A stretch of DNA of 64,000 nt from Pseudomonas parasichuanensis (GCF_021601385.1 NZ_BQHO01000018.1:1-64000), one strand, 5' to 3'; counted from the first letter of the stretch, positions 16,101 to 25,180 are shown. The notes: generated by a model not told the origin, from the sequence alone. Numbers and translations: made by a program.

Positions 16101-17759
16101 ATGCTGACCCTGCTCAACCTACTCTCTGCCGTGGCCCTGCTGGTGTGGGGCACGCACATCGTGCGTACCGGCATCCTGCGCGTCTATGGCTCGAACCTGC
16201 GCCGGGTGCTTAGCCAGAACATGAACAAGCGCCCGCTGGCGTTCATTGCCGGCATCGTGGTCACCGCCATGGTGCAAAGCAGCAACGCCACCGCCATGCT
16301 GGTCACCTCGTTCGTCGGCCAGGGCCTGATGGCCATGACCCCGGCCCTGGCGATCATGCTCGGCGCCGACGTGGGCACCGCGCTGATGGCGCGGGTGCTG
16401 ACCTTCGACCTGTCCTGGCTGTCGCCGCTGCTGATCTTCCTCGGGGTGATCTTCTTCCTCTCGCGCAAGCAGACCCGCGCCGGCCAACTGGGCCGCGTCG
16501 GCATCGGCCTGGGGCTGATCATCCTGGCGCTGCAACTGATCGTGCACGCCGCCACCCCGATCACCCATGCCCAGGGCGTGAAGGTGCTGTTCGCCTCCCT
16601 GACCGGCGACATCCTGCTCGACGCGCTGATCGGCGCACTGTTCGCGATGATTTCCTATTCCAGCCTGGCTGCCGTGCTGCTGACCGCCACCCTGGCCGGC
16701 GCCGAGGTGATCAGCCTGCCGGTGGCCATCGGCCTGGTGATCGGCGCCAACATCGGCAGCGGCCTGCTGGCCTTCCTCACCACCAGCCTGCAGAACTCGG
16801 CGGGGCGCCGGGTGGCCCTGGGCAGCCTGCTGTACAAGCTGTTCGGCCTGGTGCTGATCATCCCGGTGCTGCACCCGCTGGTGGACTGGATGGACAGCCT
16901 GAGCTTCAGCCCGCAGGAGTTGGTGATCGGCTTCCACCTGCTCTACAACACCCTGCGCTGCCTGCTGATGCTGCCCACGGTCAAGCCCATGGGCCGGCTG
17001 TGCGACTTCCTGCTGCCCGAACGGGGCAACGGCAACGGCCATACCCAGGCGCGCCACCTTGACCCCACCGCGCTCACCACCCCGAGCCTGGCACTGGCCA
17101 ACGCGGTACGCGAAACCCTGCGCCTGGGCGACCTGGTCGACAGCCTGCTCGACGCCATGCTGGGCGCCCTGCGCGGCACCCAGACCGCCATGCCCCAGCA
17201 GGTGCGCACCTTCGCCGAAGACGCCGAGGCACTGTACAACGCCATCAAGCTGTACCTGGCGCAGATGCCCCGCGAAGACCTGAGCGAACAGGACAACCGG
17301 CGCTGGGCCGAGATCATCGAGCTGGCAATCAACCTCAAGCTGGCCACCGACCTGATCGAGCGCATGCTGCGCAAGGTCCAGCAGCAGAAAACCTCCCAGC
17401 GCCGCGAGTTCTCGCAAACCGGCCTGGAAGAGCTGACCGGCCTACAGGAACAGCTGTTGGCCAACCTGCGCCTGGGCCTGTCGGTGTTCCTCAGCGCCGA
17501 CCCGCAAAGCGCGCACCAGCTGCTGCGCGAAAAACGCCGCTTCCGCGCCCAGGAGCGGCGCCTGGCCCATGCCCATGTCAGCCGCCTGCAACGTAAAGTG
17601 GTGCAGAGTATCGAGACCAGTTCGCTACACTTGGAACTCATTGCCGACATGAAGCGGTTGAACTCTTTGTTCTGCAGCAGTGCCTATGTGGTACTGGGCG
17701 GCACCGACACCGGCGGGCTGATGCTCGACAGCGTGCCGGACGAAGCCCGCCAGCCTTGA
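16101..17759 (+). CDS. Na+/phosphate cotransporter family protein with PhoU-like C-terminal domain
   Basis: A 552-aa protein. Residues 1 to about 310 hold two inverted Na/Pi-cotransport repeats. The first contains the QSSNATAMLVTSF motif; the second contains SYSSLAAVLLTATLAGAEV, where QSS is changed to YSS. The C-terminal 230 residues are helical and PhoU-like (EDAEALYNAIKLYLAQMP, and a run with RMLRKVQQQK). Members of this NptA/YjbB-like group move phosphate, often outward. The ATG at 16101 is chosen because the family begins at MLTLLNLLSAVALLVWG, with AAGG 10 bases upstream. A peptidase gene follows after 30 bases. Confidence 0.85.
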   Translation: MLTLLNLLSAVALLVWGTHIVRTGILRVYGSNLRRVLSQNMNKRPLAFIAGIVVTAMVQSSNATAMLVTSFVGQGLMAMTPALAIMLGADVGTALMARVLTFDLSWLSPLLIFLGVIFFLSRKQTRAGQLGRVGIGLGLIILALQLIVHAATPITHAQGVKVLFASLTGDILLDALIGALFAMISYSSLAAVLLTATLAGAEVISLPVAIGLVIGANIGSGLLAFLTTSLQNSAGRRVALGSLLYKLFGLVLIIPVLHPLVDWMDSLSFSPQELVIGFHLLYNTLRCLLMLPTVKPMGRLCDFLLPERGNGNGHTQARHLDPTALTTPSLALANAVRETLRLGDLVDSLLDAMLGALRGTQTAMPQQVRTFAEDAEALYNAIKLYLAQMPREDLSEQDNRRWAEIIELAINLKLATDLIERMLRKVQQQKTSQRREFSQTGLEELTGLQEQLLANLRLGLSVFLSADPQSAHQLLREKRRFRAQERRLAHAHVSRLQRKVVQSIETSSLHLELIADMKRLNSLFCSSAYVVLGGTDTGGLMLDSVPDEARQP

Positions 17760-17789
17760 GCCTTTGCCCCCGGAGACCATAGCTCGCCC

Positions 17790-19193
17790 ATGCGTTGCCT
17801 GATGTTCATTTGCCTGCTGATCGCCAGCCTGCCGACCTTCGCCCTCGATCGCTCGCGGGTCGAGGGCTACCTGTTGCCCAACGGCCTGCAGGTGATCCTC
17901 AAGTCCGGCTACGAGCGCGACCATGTGTCGATCCGCCTGGTGGTGGGCGTGGGCCTGGACGATTTCGACTGCAACCAGCGCGAGCTGCCGCACCTGCTCG
18001 AACACCTGCTGTTCAGCGGCATCGACGAAACGGGCGAGGGCGGCCTGGAAGAGCGCCTGCAAGCGCTGGGCGGGGAATGGAACGCCTTCACCAGCAGCGC
18101 CGACACCACCTTCGTCATCGAAGCCCCGGCCCGCAACCAGCGCAAGGTGCTCGACCTGCTGCTGGCGCTGCTGCGCGACACCCGTATCGACGCCAAGGCC
18201 CTGGCCACGGCCAAGCGCATCATCGAGCGCGAGGACGGCGGCCATTACGGGCACCTGCAGCGCTGGCTCGACCGCCAGGAAGTCGGCCACCCGGCCAGCG
18301 ACCAACTGGCGACCGAGCTGGGCCTCAAGTGCAAGGAGCGCTCCGACCTCGACGACATGACCCTGGAGCAGGTACAGCACCTGCGCGAGCACTGGTACGC
18401 CGCCAACAACATGAGCCTGATCGTCGTCGGCGGCCTCGACCGCCTGCTGCCGGCCTACCTGGAACGTACCTTCGGCGAACTGCCGGCGACCGAACCCGAA
18501 GAGCGCCGCACCCTCGAGACCATCAGCCAGCAGGCCGAGCAACGCCGCGACCTGACCCGTGGCTGGTTGGGCGACAACGTCAAGCTGCACTGGTTGTTCA
18601 TCGAACCCACGCTGGACACGAACGACGACCAGACCCTCGAACTGCTCTCGCGCTACCTGGACTGGGCGCTGTACGACCAACTGCGCTTGCGCCACGGTTT
18701 GTCCTACGGCCCCTCGGCGCAACGCGAGAGTTTCGGCGACAGTGGCCTGCTGAGCCTCAATGCCGACCTGGAGCGCCAGGACCTCGACGCGGCGGTGAAG
18801 GTGCTCGAGCAGTTGTTCGAGCACCTGCGCAAGCACGGCCTGGACCCGGACACCTTCGCCCGCATCAAGGACGCGGCGATTGCCCGCGAGAGCTGGAGCA
18901 CCCAGGGCAACACGGCGTTGGCCGACTATTACTGGGGAGCGCTCAACGCCTATGAGAACGGCCGCTTCAGCGACCCGGTACGTGCGCTACGCCAGGTCAG
19001 CCTCAAGCAGGCCAACGAGGCCCTGCGTGAGCTGCTCAAGGACCCCGGCTACCTGCGCATCGAGAAGCCGCTGCTGGGGTATGACGAGCTGTACGGATTG
19101 GTGGCGCTGTTGCTCGGGCTGATCCTTGCGGTCGGGCTGCTTCGTTGGCGGCGCGTAGTGGCGAATCGCCCCAGCGGCGCTACACGAAAGTAG
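17790..19193 (+). CDS. M16 (insulinase/pitrilysin) family peptidase-like protein, membrane-anchored
   Basis: A 467-aa protein with a signal peptide (MRCLMFICLLIASLPTFA). The inverted zinc motif HxxEH is intact as HLLEH (H68, E71, H72), and a downstream acidic stretch AKRIIERED could give the third ligand. The sequence contains two M16 half-domains. The C terminus ends with a hydrophobic helix (LYGLVALLLGLILAVGLLRW) and a basic tail, so the catalytic part should face the periplasm, tethered to the inner membrane. Single-chain bacterial M16 enzymes often pair with an inactive partner; none is encoded here. It follows the Na/Pi transporter by 30 bases. The substrate is unknown. Confidence 0.83.
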   Translation: MRCLMFICLLIASLPTFALDRSRVEGYLLPNGLQVILKSGYERDHVSIRLVVGVGLDDFDCNQRELPHLLEHLLFSGIDETGEGGLEERLQALGGEWNAFTSSADTTFVIEAPARNQRKVLDLLLALLRDTRIDAKALATAKRIIEREDGGHYGHLQRWLDRQEVGHPASDQLATELGLKCKERSDLDDMTLEQVQHLREHWYAANNMSLIVVGGLDRLLPAYLERTFGELPATEPEERRTLETISQQAEQRRDLTRGWLGDNVKLHWLFIEPTLDTNDDQTLELLSRYLDWALYDQLRLRHGLSYGPSAQRESFGDSGLLSLNADLERQDLDAAVKVLEQLFEHLRKHGLDPDTFARIKDAAIARESWSTQGNTALADYYWGALNAYENGRFSDPVRALRQVSLKQANEALRELLKDPGYLRIEKPLLGYDELYGLVALLLGLILAVGLLRWRRVVANRPSGATRK

Positions 19194-19217
19194 GGGTTCG
19201 GCGGTATCCTGTGCCTG

Positions 19218-19250
19218 CCTCTTCGCCGCTGCGATTTACCCGCGAAGAGG
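19218..19250. repeat. Short palindrome resembling a decayed REP
   Basis: CCTCTTCGC (19218-19226) and GCGAAGAGG (19242-19250) enclose TTTACCC, the middle of the window's GCGGGTxxACCC REP units. It looks like half of a REP palindrome. Confidence 0.45.
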
Positions 19251-19285
19251 GCCGAGCAGCCTCCCAATCATTCTGTTGTAGCCCC

Positions 19286-20311
19286 ATGCCCCCAATACCC
19301 AACTTCGTCCTGCGCGTGATCGAACTGCTCAAGCGCTACCCCGGCATCATCGCGCTCTACGGTTTCCTGTCGGGTATCGGCAGTTTCATCCTGGTCGACC
19401 GCCAGGCCGGCCTGGCCCGCTGGATCGCCATCGCCATGCTGGTCAGCTGGGTCTGGCTGATGCTGGAGAACACCCTCACCGAGCTGTTCGCCCGCACCTT
19501 CAAGCGTGAGATCCCCCAGCCGCTGCTGCGCTTCGCGACGCAGATGATCCACCAGGAGAGCCTGTTCTTCGTCCTGCCGTTCTTCTTCATCACCACCACC
19601 TGGAACAGCGGCCAGCTGATCTTCACCGGCCTGCTCGGCGCCGCGGGGCTGATCTCCATCGTCGACCCGCTGTACCACAAGTGGCTGGCCCCGCGGCGCT
19701 GGCTGTTCCTGGCGCTGCACACCCTGACGCTGTTTGCCGCGCTGCTCACGGCACTGCCGATCATCCTGCACCTGACCACCGCGCAGAGCTTCAAGCTGGC
19801 GCTGGTCGCGGCCATGGTGCTGTCGTTCCCAAGCCTGGCCAGCAGCTTCCCGATCAACAACTGGCGCCGTGGCGTGGCGCTGGTGCTGGTGACCCTGGCG
19901 GTGGGCGGCGGCGGCTGGCTGATGCGCTCCTGGGTGCCGCCGGCGACCCTGTGGATGACCGATGTGGCGATCAGCACCGAAGTGCTCAACCGCCAGCCGG
20001 GCGCGTCGCTGGAAGAAGTACCCGCCAGCCGCATCCGCAATGGCGGCCTGTATGCCTACACCGCGATCAATGCCCCGCGCGGCCTCAACGAGCGCATCTA
20101 CCATGTGTGGCAGCTGGACGGTAAAGAAGTCGACCGCATCGCCCTGGACATCCACGGCGGGCGCAAGGAAGGCTACCGGGCCTGGACCCACAAGCAGAAC
20201 TTCCCGCCCAACCCGGTGGGCAAGTGGCAGGTGCGGGTGCTGACCGAGGATGGCCAGGTCATTGGGGTGCTGCGCTTCAAAGTGGTGGATGACGCACCAA
20301 AAACCCTGTAG
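19286..20311 (+). CDS. DUF5924 / DUF2914 membrane protein
   Basis: A 341-aa protein with about six to seven hydrophobic segments in the first 215 residues (for example IIALYGFLSGIGSFILV). The soluble C-terminal part of about 125 residues matches the DUF2914 pattern: VLNRQPGASLEEV, YAYTAINAPRGLNERIYHVWQLDGKEVDRI, and GKWQVRVLTEDGQVIGVLRFKV. The function is unknown to me. The ATG at 19286 starts MPPIPNFVL; the frame is open further back without a ribosome site. The TAG stop sits inside the left arm of a REP palindrome, so the last codons are part of the repeat. Confidence 0.78.
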   Translation: MPPIPNFVLRVIELLKRYPGIIALYGFLSGIGSFILVDRQAGLARWIAIAMLVSWVWLMLENTLTELFARTFKREIPQPLLRFATQMIHQESLFFVLPFFFITTTWNSGQLIFTGLLGAAGLISIVDPLYHKWLAPRRWLFLALHTLTLFAALLTALPIILHLTTAQSFKLALVAAMVLSFPSLASSFPINNWRRGVALVLVTLAVGGGGWLMRSWVPPATLWMTDVAISTEVLNRQPGASLEEVPASRIRNGGLYAYTAINAPRGLNERIYHVWQLDGKEVDRIALDIHGGRKEGYRAWTHKQNFPPNPVGKWQVRVLTEDGQVIGVLRFKVVDDAPKTL

Positions 20312-20423
20312 GAGCGGCCTTGTGCCGCGAAAGGGCTGCGCAGCTGCCCTAGGATCTCATCCGCCACAAAAAATGCTGGGGCCGCTTTGCGGCCCTTTCG
20401 CGGCACAAGGCCGCTCCTACAGG
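20305..20423. repeat. Long REP pair, TGTAGGAGCGGCC type
   Basis: Arms CCTGTAGGAGCGGCCTTGTG...GGG (20305-20335) and their reverse complement (20393-20423) enclose an inner hairpin GGCCGCTTTGCGGCC (20380-20394). The same 120-base unit recurs at 49257-49373, with a related unit at 54330-54398. The left arm overlaps the end of the upstream gene. Confidence 0.85.
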
Positions 20424-20494
20424 AATGCACTGCTCATCGCGGCCTGCTGCGCTATGATCTGACTCGCCACCCGCCAGTCAGATGCATGGAGCCT

Positions 20495-21619
20495 ATGACC
20501 GCCCCGAGCGCCATCCTGGACAACAACCAGCAGCCCTCCCGCCTGCGAATCGTCGGCGACTGGACCCTGGCCCACTACGCCGGCCTCAAGCGCGACTGCG
20601 AGCAGCTGCGCAGCCAGTACGGCGCCGACACCCAGGTCGACCTCAGCCAGCTGGGCCACCTCGACACCGCCGGCGCCTCACTGCTGGCCGAACTGCTCGG
20701 CGCCGAACGCCTGGCGCACTGTACCGACCAACTCCCCGACGCCAGTCGCGCCCTGCTCAAGAACGTCTACTGCTCGGTGCAGGACTACTGCATCCCGGTC
20801 AAGGAGCCCGAGCGCCCGGTGCTGCTCCTGCTGCTGGCGCGCATCGGCTGCGCCGTCGACACCCTGTGGCAAGACACCAAACAGGTGCTCGGCTTTATCG
20901 GCCTGATCCTCGAAACCCTGCTGCGCCGCCTGCTGCAGCCCCACCGCTGGCGCGTCACCCCGGTGGTCGCCCACCTCGAACAGACCGGCCTGGACGCCGC
21001 CCCCATCGTGGCCCTGTTGACCTTCCTGGTCGGCGCCGTGGTGGCCTTTCTCGGGGCCACGGTACTGGCCAACTTCGGCGCGACGATCTTCACCGTCGAC
21101 CTGGTGGCGTTCTCTTTCCTGCGGGAATTCGCCGTGCTGCTGACCGCCATCCTCATGGCCGGCCGCACCGCCAGCGCCTTCACCGCGCAGATCGGCTCGA
21201 TGAAAGCCAACGAAGAGATCGACGCCATCCGCACCCTGGGCCTGAACCCCATCGAGCTGTTGGTGGTGCCGCGGGTGCTGGCACTGCTGATCGCGCTGCC
21301 GCTGCTGACCTTCGTCGCGATGATCTGCGGCATCGTCGGCGGTGCGGTGGTCTGCGCACTGTCACTGGGCATTTCGCCGGCCATGTTCCTCTCGCTGCTG
21401 CAAAGCGATATCGGCGTGCAGCACTTCCTGGTAGGCCTGGCCAAGGCGCCGTTCTTCGCCTTCCTGATCGCCACCATCGGCTGCCTGGAAGGCTTCAAGG
21501 TCAGCGGCAGCGCCGAATCGGTGGGCGCCCACACCACCTCGGCGGTGGTGCAGTCGATCTTCGTGGTCATCGTGCTGGATGCGGTGGCCGCGCTGTTCTT
21601 CATGGAGATGGGCTGGTGA
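20495..21619 (+). CDS. MlaE-family ABC permease with N-terminal STAS-like domain
   Basis: A 374-aa permease of the Mla/Mce lipid transporter type. The first ~95 residues form a STAS-like domain (LRIVGDWTLAHYAGLKRDCEQL, QVDLSQLGHLDTAGASLL), comparable to the separate MlaB protein. The rest is the MlaE permease with its typical FGATIFTVDLVAFSFLREF, LMAGRTASAFTAQIGSM and IGCLEGFKVSGSAESVG segments. The start could be the ATG at 20495 or the one at 20486; neither has a good ribosome site. The stop overlaps the next start by 4 bases (GTGA). It is the first of a four-gene operon for moving lipids between inner and outer membrane. Confidence 0.88.
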   Translation: MTAPSAILDNNQQPSRLRIVGDWTLAHYAGLKRDCEQLRSQYGADTQVDLSQLGHLDTAGASLLAELLGAERLAHCTDQLPDASRALLKNVYCSVQDYCIPVKEPERPVLLLLLARIGCAVDTLWQDTKQVLGFIGLILETLLRRLLQPHRWRVTPVVAHLEQTGLDAAPIVALLTFLVGAVVAFLGATVLANFGATIFTVDLVAFSFLREFAVLLTAILMAGRTASAFTAQIGSMKANEEIDAIRTLGLNPIELLVVPRVLALLIALPLLTFVAMICGIVGGAVVCALSLGISPAMFLSLLQSDIGVQHFLVGLAKAPFFAFLIATIGCLEGFKVSGSAESVGAHTTSAVVQSIFVVIVLDAVAALFFMEMGW

Positions 21620-22407
21620 GCGGCCGAGAGGCGGTGATCGAAGCCCGGGGCATCTGCAACCGCTTCGGCAGCCAGAGCGTGCACGAAAACCTCGACCTGG
21701 ACCTGTACCGCGGCGAAATCCTTGCCGTGGTCGGCGGTTCGGGCAGCGGCAAGTCAGTGCTGTTGCGCAGCATCATCGGTTTGCGCCGGCCCAACGAGGG
21801 CATCGTGAAGGTGTTCGGCCAGGACCTGGCCACCCTCGACGAAAACCAGCGCTCGCAGGTGGAGCGGCGCTTTGGCGTGCTGTTCCAGAAGGGCGCGCTG
21901 TTCTCGTCGCTGACCGTCACCGAGAACGTCGCCCTGCCACTGATCGAGCACGCCGGCCTGTCGCGTGCCGACGCCGAGCACCTTGCCGGGGTCAAGCTGG
22001 CCCTGGCCGGGCTACCGATCAGCGCCGCCGACAAGTACCCGGCCTCGCTGTCCGGCGGCATGATCAAGCGCGCCGCCCTGGCCCGCGCCCTGGCACTGGA
22101 CCCGGACATCCTGTTCCTCGACGAGCCCACCGCCGGCCTCGACCCGATCGGCGCCGCCGCCTTCGACCAACTGATCCTCACCCTGCGCGATGCCCTTGGG
22201 CTGTCGGTGTTCCTGATCACCCACGACCTGGACACCCTCTACACCATCACCGACCGGGTAGCCGTGCTGTCACAGAAAAAGGTGCTGGTGGCCGGGCCGC
22301 TGGCTGACGTCGAACAAACCGACGACCCCTGGATTCACGAATACTTTCACGGCCCGCGCGGCCGGGCGGCCGAAGACGCCGCCCTGCGCGCCCGCCAGGA
22401 GCCTTGA
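21616..22407 (+). CDS. ABC transporter ATP-binding protein, MlaF/Mce type
   Basis: A 263-aa ATPase that powers the permease encoded before it. The Walker A loop is GGSGSGKS (residues 40-47), the signature is LSGGMIKRAALARALA, and Walker B is DILFLDEPTAGLD. The LSGGM signature in place of LSGGQ is characteristic of the MlaF/Mkl branch. The start is GTG at 21616, overlapping the permease stop. It is followed by the MlaD-type gene after only 3 bases, so the whole set is one transcript with translational coupling. Confidence 0.92.
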   Translation: MSGREAVIEARGICNRFGSQSVHENLDLDLYRGEILAVVGGSGSGKSVLLRSIIGLRRPNEGIVKVFGQDLATLDENQRSQVERRFGVLFQKGALFSSLTVTENVALPLIEHAGLSRADAEHLAGVKLALAGLPISAADKYPASLSGGMIKRAALARALALDPDILFLDEPTAGLDPIGAAAFDQLILTLRDALGLSVFLITHDLDTLYTITDRVAVLSQKKVLVAGPLADVEQTDDPWIHEYFHGPRGRAAEDAALRARQEP

Positions 22408-22410
22408 ACG

Positions 22411-23349
22411 ATGGAAACCCGAGCGCATCATGTCCTGATCGGCCTGGTCACCGTGCTGGTGGTGGCCGGCGCCATGCTGTTTGGTCTGTGGCTGACCAAG
22501 TCCAGCGTCGACGACACCTTCAAGGATTACGAAGTGGTGTTCAACGAGGCGGTGTCCGGCCTGTCCCGCGGCAGCCCGGTGCAGTACAACGGCATCAAGG
22601 TCGGTGACGTCAGCACCCTGCGCCTTGACCCGAAAGACCCACGCCGGGTGCTGGCGCGCATTCGCCTGTCCGCCGACACCCCGGTGAAGGAAGACACCAA
22701 GGCCAAGCTGACCCTGGCCGGGGTGACCGGCAACTCGTTCATCCAGCTCACCGGCGGCACCCCGCAAAGCCCACCGCTCAAGGGCCAGGACGGCAAGCTG
22801 CCGGTGATCGTCGCCTCGCCATCGCCGATCTCGCAGTTGCTCAACGACAGCAGCGACCTGGTGACCAACATCAACCTGCTGCTGCACAACGCCAACCAGA
22901 TGTTCTCGGAAGGCAACATCGAGCACCTGAGCAACACCCTGGCCAACCTCGACCAGACCACCGGCGCCTTCGCCAACCAGAAGGACGGCATCAGCGAAGC
23001 CATTGCTCAATTGAGCCAGGTCGGCAAGCAGGCCAACGCCACCCTGGCCGAGACCCAGGCACTGATGCGCAACGCCAACGGCCTGCTCGGCAGCCAGGGC
23101 AAGCAGGCCATCGACAGCGCCGAGCAGGCCATGCAGTCCTTGGCGCAGAGCAGCGCGACCATCAACAGCCTGCTGCAGGACAACCGCCAGTCCCTCGACG
23201 ACGGCGCCCAGGGCCTGAACCAGATCGCCCCGGCCATCCGTGAACTGCGCGAGACCCTCAATGCCCTCAAGGGCATCTCCCGGCGCCTGGAGGCCGACCC
23301 CAGCGGCTATCTGCTCGGCCGCGACAACAACAAGGAGTTCCAGCCATGA
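22411..23349 (+). CDS. MlaD/Mce-domain substrate-binding protein
   Basis: A 312-aa protein with one N-terminal membrane helix (residues about 7-29, VLIGLVTVLVVAGAMLFGLWL). The MCE domain follows (about 38-118), containing AVSGLSRGSPVQYNGIKVGDV and LAGVTGNSFIQLTGGTP. The long C-terminal half is alpha-helical and Gln/Asn/Ala-rich, likely the helical needle or ring extension of Mce proteins. It is anchored in the inner membrane and reaches into the periplasm. The ATG at 22411 lies 3 bases after the ATPase stop. The stop overlaps the start of the lipoprotein gene. Confidence 0.92.
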   Translation: METRAHHVLIGLVTVLVVAGAMLFGLWLTKSSVDDTFKDYEVVFNEAVSGLSRGSPVQYNGIKVGDVSTLRLDPKDPRRVLARIRLSADTPVKEDTKAKLTLAGVTGNSFIQLTGGTPQSPPLKGQDGKLPVIVASPSPISQLLNDSSDLVTNINLLLHNANQMFSEGNIEHLSNTLANLDQTTGAFANQKDGISEAIAQLSQVGKQANATLAETQALMRNANGLLGSQGKQAIDSAEQAMQSLAQSSATINSLLQDNRQSLDDGAQGLNQIAPAIRELRETLNALKGISRRLEADPSGYLLGRDNNKEFQP

Positions 23350-23969
23350 GCCCGTCGCCGCGCCTGCTCGCCCTGGCCGTCGCCCTGAGCCTGGCTTCGG
23401 CCTGCTCGATCCTGCCGAAAAACGAACCTGTGGATATCTACCGCCTGCCCGTGCACCAGGCGGTCGGCAGCGCCACGCCGGCGAGCTGGTCGCTGCGCCT
23501 GAACAAACCCCTGGCCAGCGAGGCCCTGGCCGGGCCACGCATCGCGGTGATCCCCCAGGGTGACGTGATCAGCAGCTACAAGGGCGCGCGCTGGAGCGAT
23601 CCCGTGCCCATGCTGGTGCGCAACCGCCTGCTCGATGGTTTCCAGCGCGACGGCCGGGTGCAGCGCCTGAGCGCCGACGACGCCAACCTGCAGGCTGACT
23701 ACGAACTGGGCGGCGAGCTGCAGGCGTTCCAGAGCGAATACCGCTCAGCTGAGCAGGTTGAGGTGGTGATCCGCTACGACGCGCGGCTGGTGCAAGGGCG
23801 CAGCCAGCGCATCCTTGCCAGCAAGCGCTTCGAGGTGCGCCAACCGCTCACTGACAAACAGGTGCCGGCCGCAGTTGCCGGCTTCGGCGCGGCCAGCGAC
23901 CAGCTGGCGCGCCAGGTGATCGACTGGACGGTGAGCCAGGCCGTTCAGGCTCAGGCGAAGAACCAGTAG
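23346..23969 (+). CDS. ABC-type transport auxiliary lipoprotein (PqiC/YrbL-like)
   Basis: A 207-aa lipoprotein. The signal sequence ends in the lipobox LASAC (Cys20), followed by SILPKNEPVDIYRLP. This is the start of the ABC transport auxiliary component family, which includes PqiC. Proteins of this type sit in the outer membrane and complete the periplasmic lipid path of Mce systems. The ATG at 23346 overlaps the MlaD stop (ATGA). The last 19 bases overlap, tail to tail, the convergent gene on the other strand. The system lacks an MlaA/MlaC pair, so it resembles the Pqi/Mce branch more than the Mla pathway. Confidence 0.88.
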   Translation: MSPSPRLLALAVALSLASACSILPKNEPVDIYRLPVHQAVGSATPASWSLRLNKPLASEALAGPRIAVIPQGDVISSYKGARWSDPVPMLVRNRLLDGFQRDGRVQRLSADDANLQADYELGGELQAFQSEYRSAEQVEVVIRYDARLVQGRSQRILASKRFEVRQPLTDKQVPAAVAGFGAASDQLARQVIDWTVSQAVQAQAKNQ

Positions 23970-25180
23970 CAGACGAAGATCGCCGCGACCACGCCGGAAA
24001 ACTCAGCCAGCAGGGCGCACCCCACGGCGTGGCGCACCCGCTGGATGCCCACCGCGCCGAAGTACACCGCCAGCACGTAGAAGGTGGTTTCGGTGCTGCC
24101 CTGGATGGTCGCTGCCACCAGCGCCGGGAAGCTGTCGACGCCGTGGGTCTGCATGGTCTCGATCAGCATGGCCCGCGCCGCGCTGCCCGAGAATGGCTTG
24201 ACCAACGCGGTGGGCAGGCCCTCGACGAAGCGGCTGTCCAGGCCCATCCAGCTCACCGCATGGCGGATACCGTCCAGGGCCAGCTCCAGGGCGCCGGAAG
24301 CGCGCAGCACGCCCACCGCCACCAGCATGGCCACCAGGTACGGCAGCAGGCTCTTGGCCACGTCGAAACCTTCCTTGGCGCCTTCGACGAACACCTCGTA
24401 GACCCTGACCCGCTTCAAGGCGCCGATCAGCAGGAAGAGGATGATCACACCGAACAGCGTCAGGTTGCCGAGGATCGACGACAGGCTGGCCAACGCGGCC
24501 GCCGAAAGGGTGCCGAGAAACGCCATGAAACCGCCCAGCAGCAGCGCACCCGGGATCAGGTAGGCCAGCACCACCGGGTCCCACAGGCGCAGGCGCTGCA
24601 TCACCGCCACCGACAGCAGGCCGACCAGGGTCGAGCAGCTGGTGGCCAGCAGGATCGGCAGGAATACCAGGGTCGGGTCGGTGGCGCCCTGCTGGGCGCG
24701 GTACATGAAGATGGTCACTGGCAGCAGGGTCAGCGACGAGGCGTTGAGCACCAGGAACAGGATCTGCGCGTTGCTTGCCGTGGTGCTGCTGGGGTTGAGC
24801 TCCTGCAGCGCGCGCATGGCCTTCAGGCCGATGGGGGTGGCGGCGTTGTCCAGCCCCAGGCCGTTGGCGGCGAAGTTCATGGTGATCAGGCCCAGGGCAG
24901 GGTGGCCGGGCGGCACTTCCGGCATCAACCGGGCGAACAGCGGGCCGAGCACCTTGGCCAGCCATTCGACGATGCCGGCCTGCTCGGCGATCTTGAGAAA
25001 GCCCAGCCACAGCGTCAGGGTGCCGAACAGCAGGACCATGACCTCGACCGACAGCTTGGCCATGGCGAAGATGCTCTCGACCATCGCGGCGAAGATGCCG
25101 GCGTTGCCGCCGACCAGCCATTGGGCCAGGGCGGAAATGGCCGCCACCAGGAAAAAGCCGAGCCAGAGGCCGTTGAGCAT
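23951..25180 (-). CDS. Fused SpmA-SpmB-like nucleoside-recognition (Gate) membrane protein
   Basis: A 409-aa membrane protein in which two parts named as separate genes in Bacillus are fused. The N-terminal half resembles SpmA (MNFAANGLGLDNAATPIGLKAM and NPSSTTASNAQ). The C-terminal half resembles SpmB (AKEGFDVAKSLLPYLVAMLVAVGVLRASG and AATIQGSTETTFYVLAVYFGAVG). In spore-formers these act in core dehydration; in Pseudomonas no spore role exists, so it is best seen as a putative transporter of unknown solute. The ATG at 25180 has GGGGGA 6 bases upstream. It overlaps the convergent lipoprotein gene by 19 bases. Confidence 0.82.
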   Translation of the reverse strand: MLNGLWLGFFLVAAISALAQWLVGGNAGIFAAMVESIFAMAKLSVEVMVLLFGTLTLWLGFLKIAEQAGIVEWLAKVLGPLFARLMPEVPPGHPALGLITMNFAANGLGLDNAATPIGLKAMRALQELNPSSTTASNAQILFLVLNASSLTLLPVTIFMYRAQQGATDPTLVFLPILLATSCSTLVGLLSVAVMQRLRLWDPVVLAYLIPGALLLGGFMAFLGTLSAAALASLSSILGNLTLFGVIILFLLIGALKRVRVYEVFVEGAKEGFDVAKSLLPYLVAMLVAVGVLRASGALELALDGIRHAVSWMGLDSRFVEGLPTALVKPFSGSAARAMLIETMQTHGVDSFPALVAATIQGSTETTFYVLAVYFGAVGIQRVRHAVGCALLAEFSGVVAAIFVCYWFFA

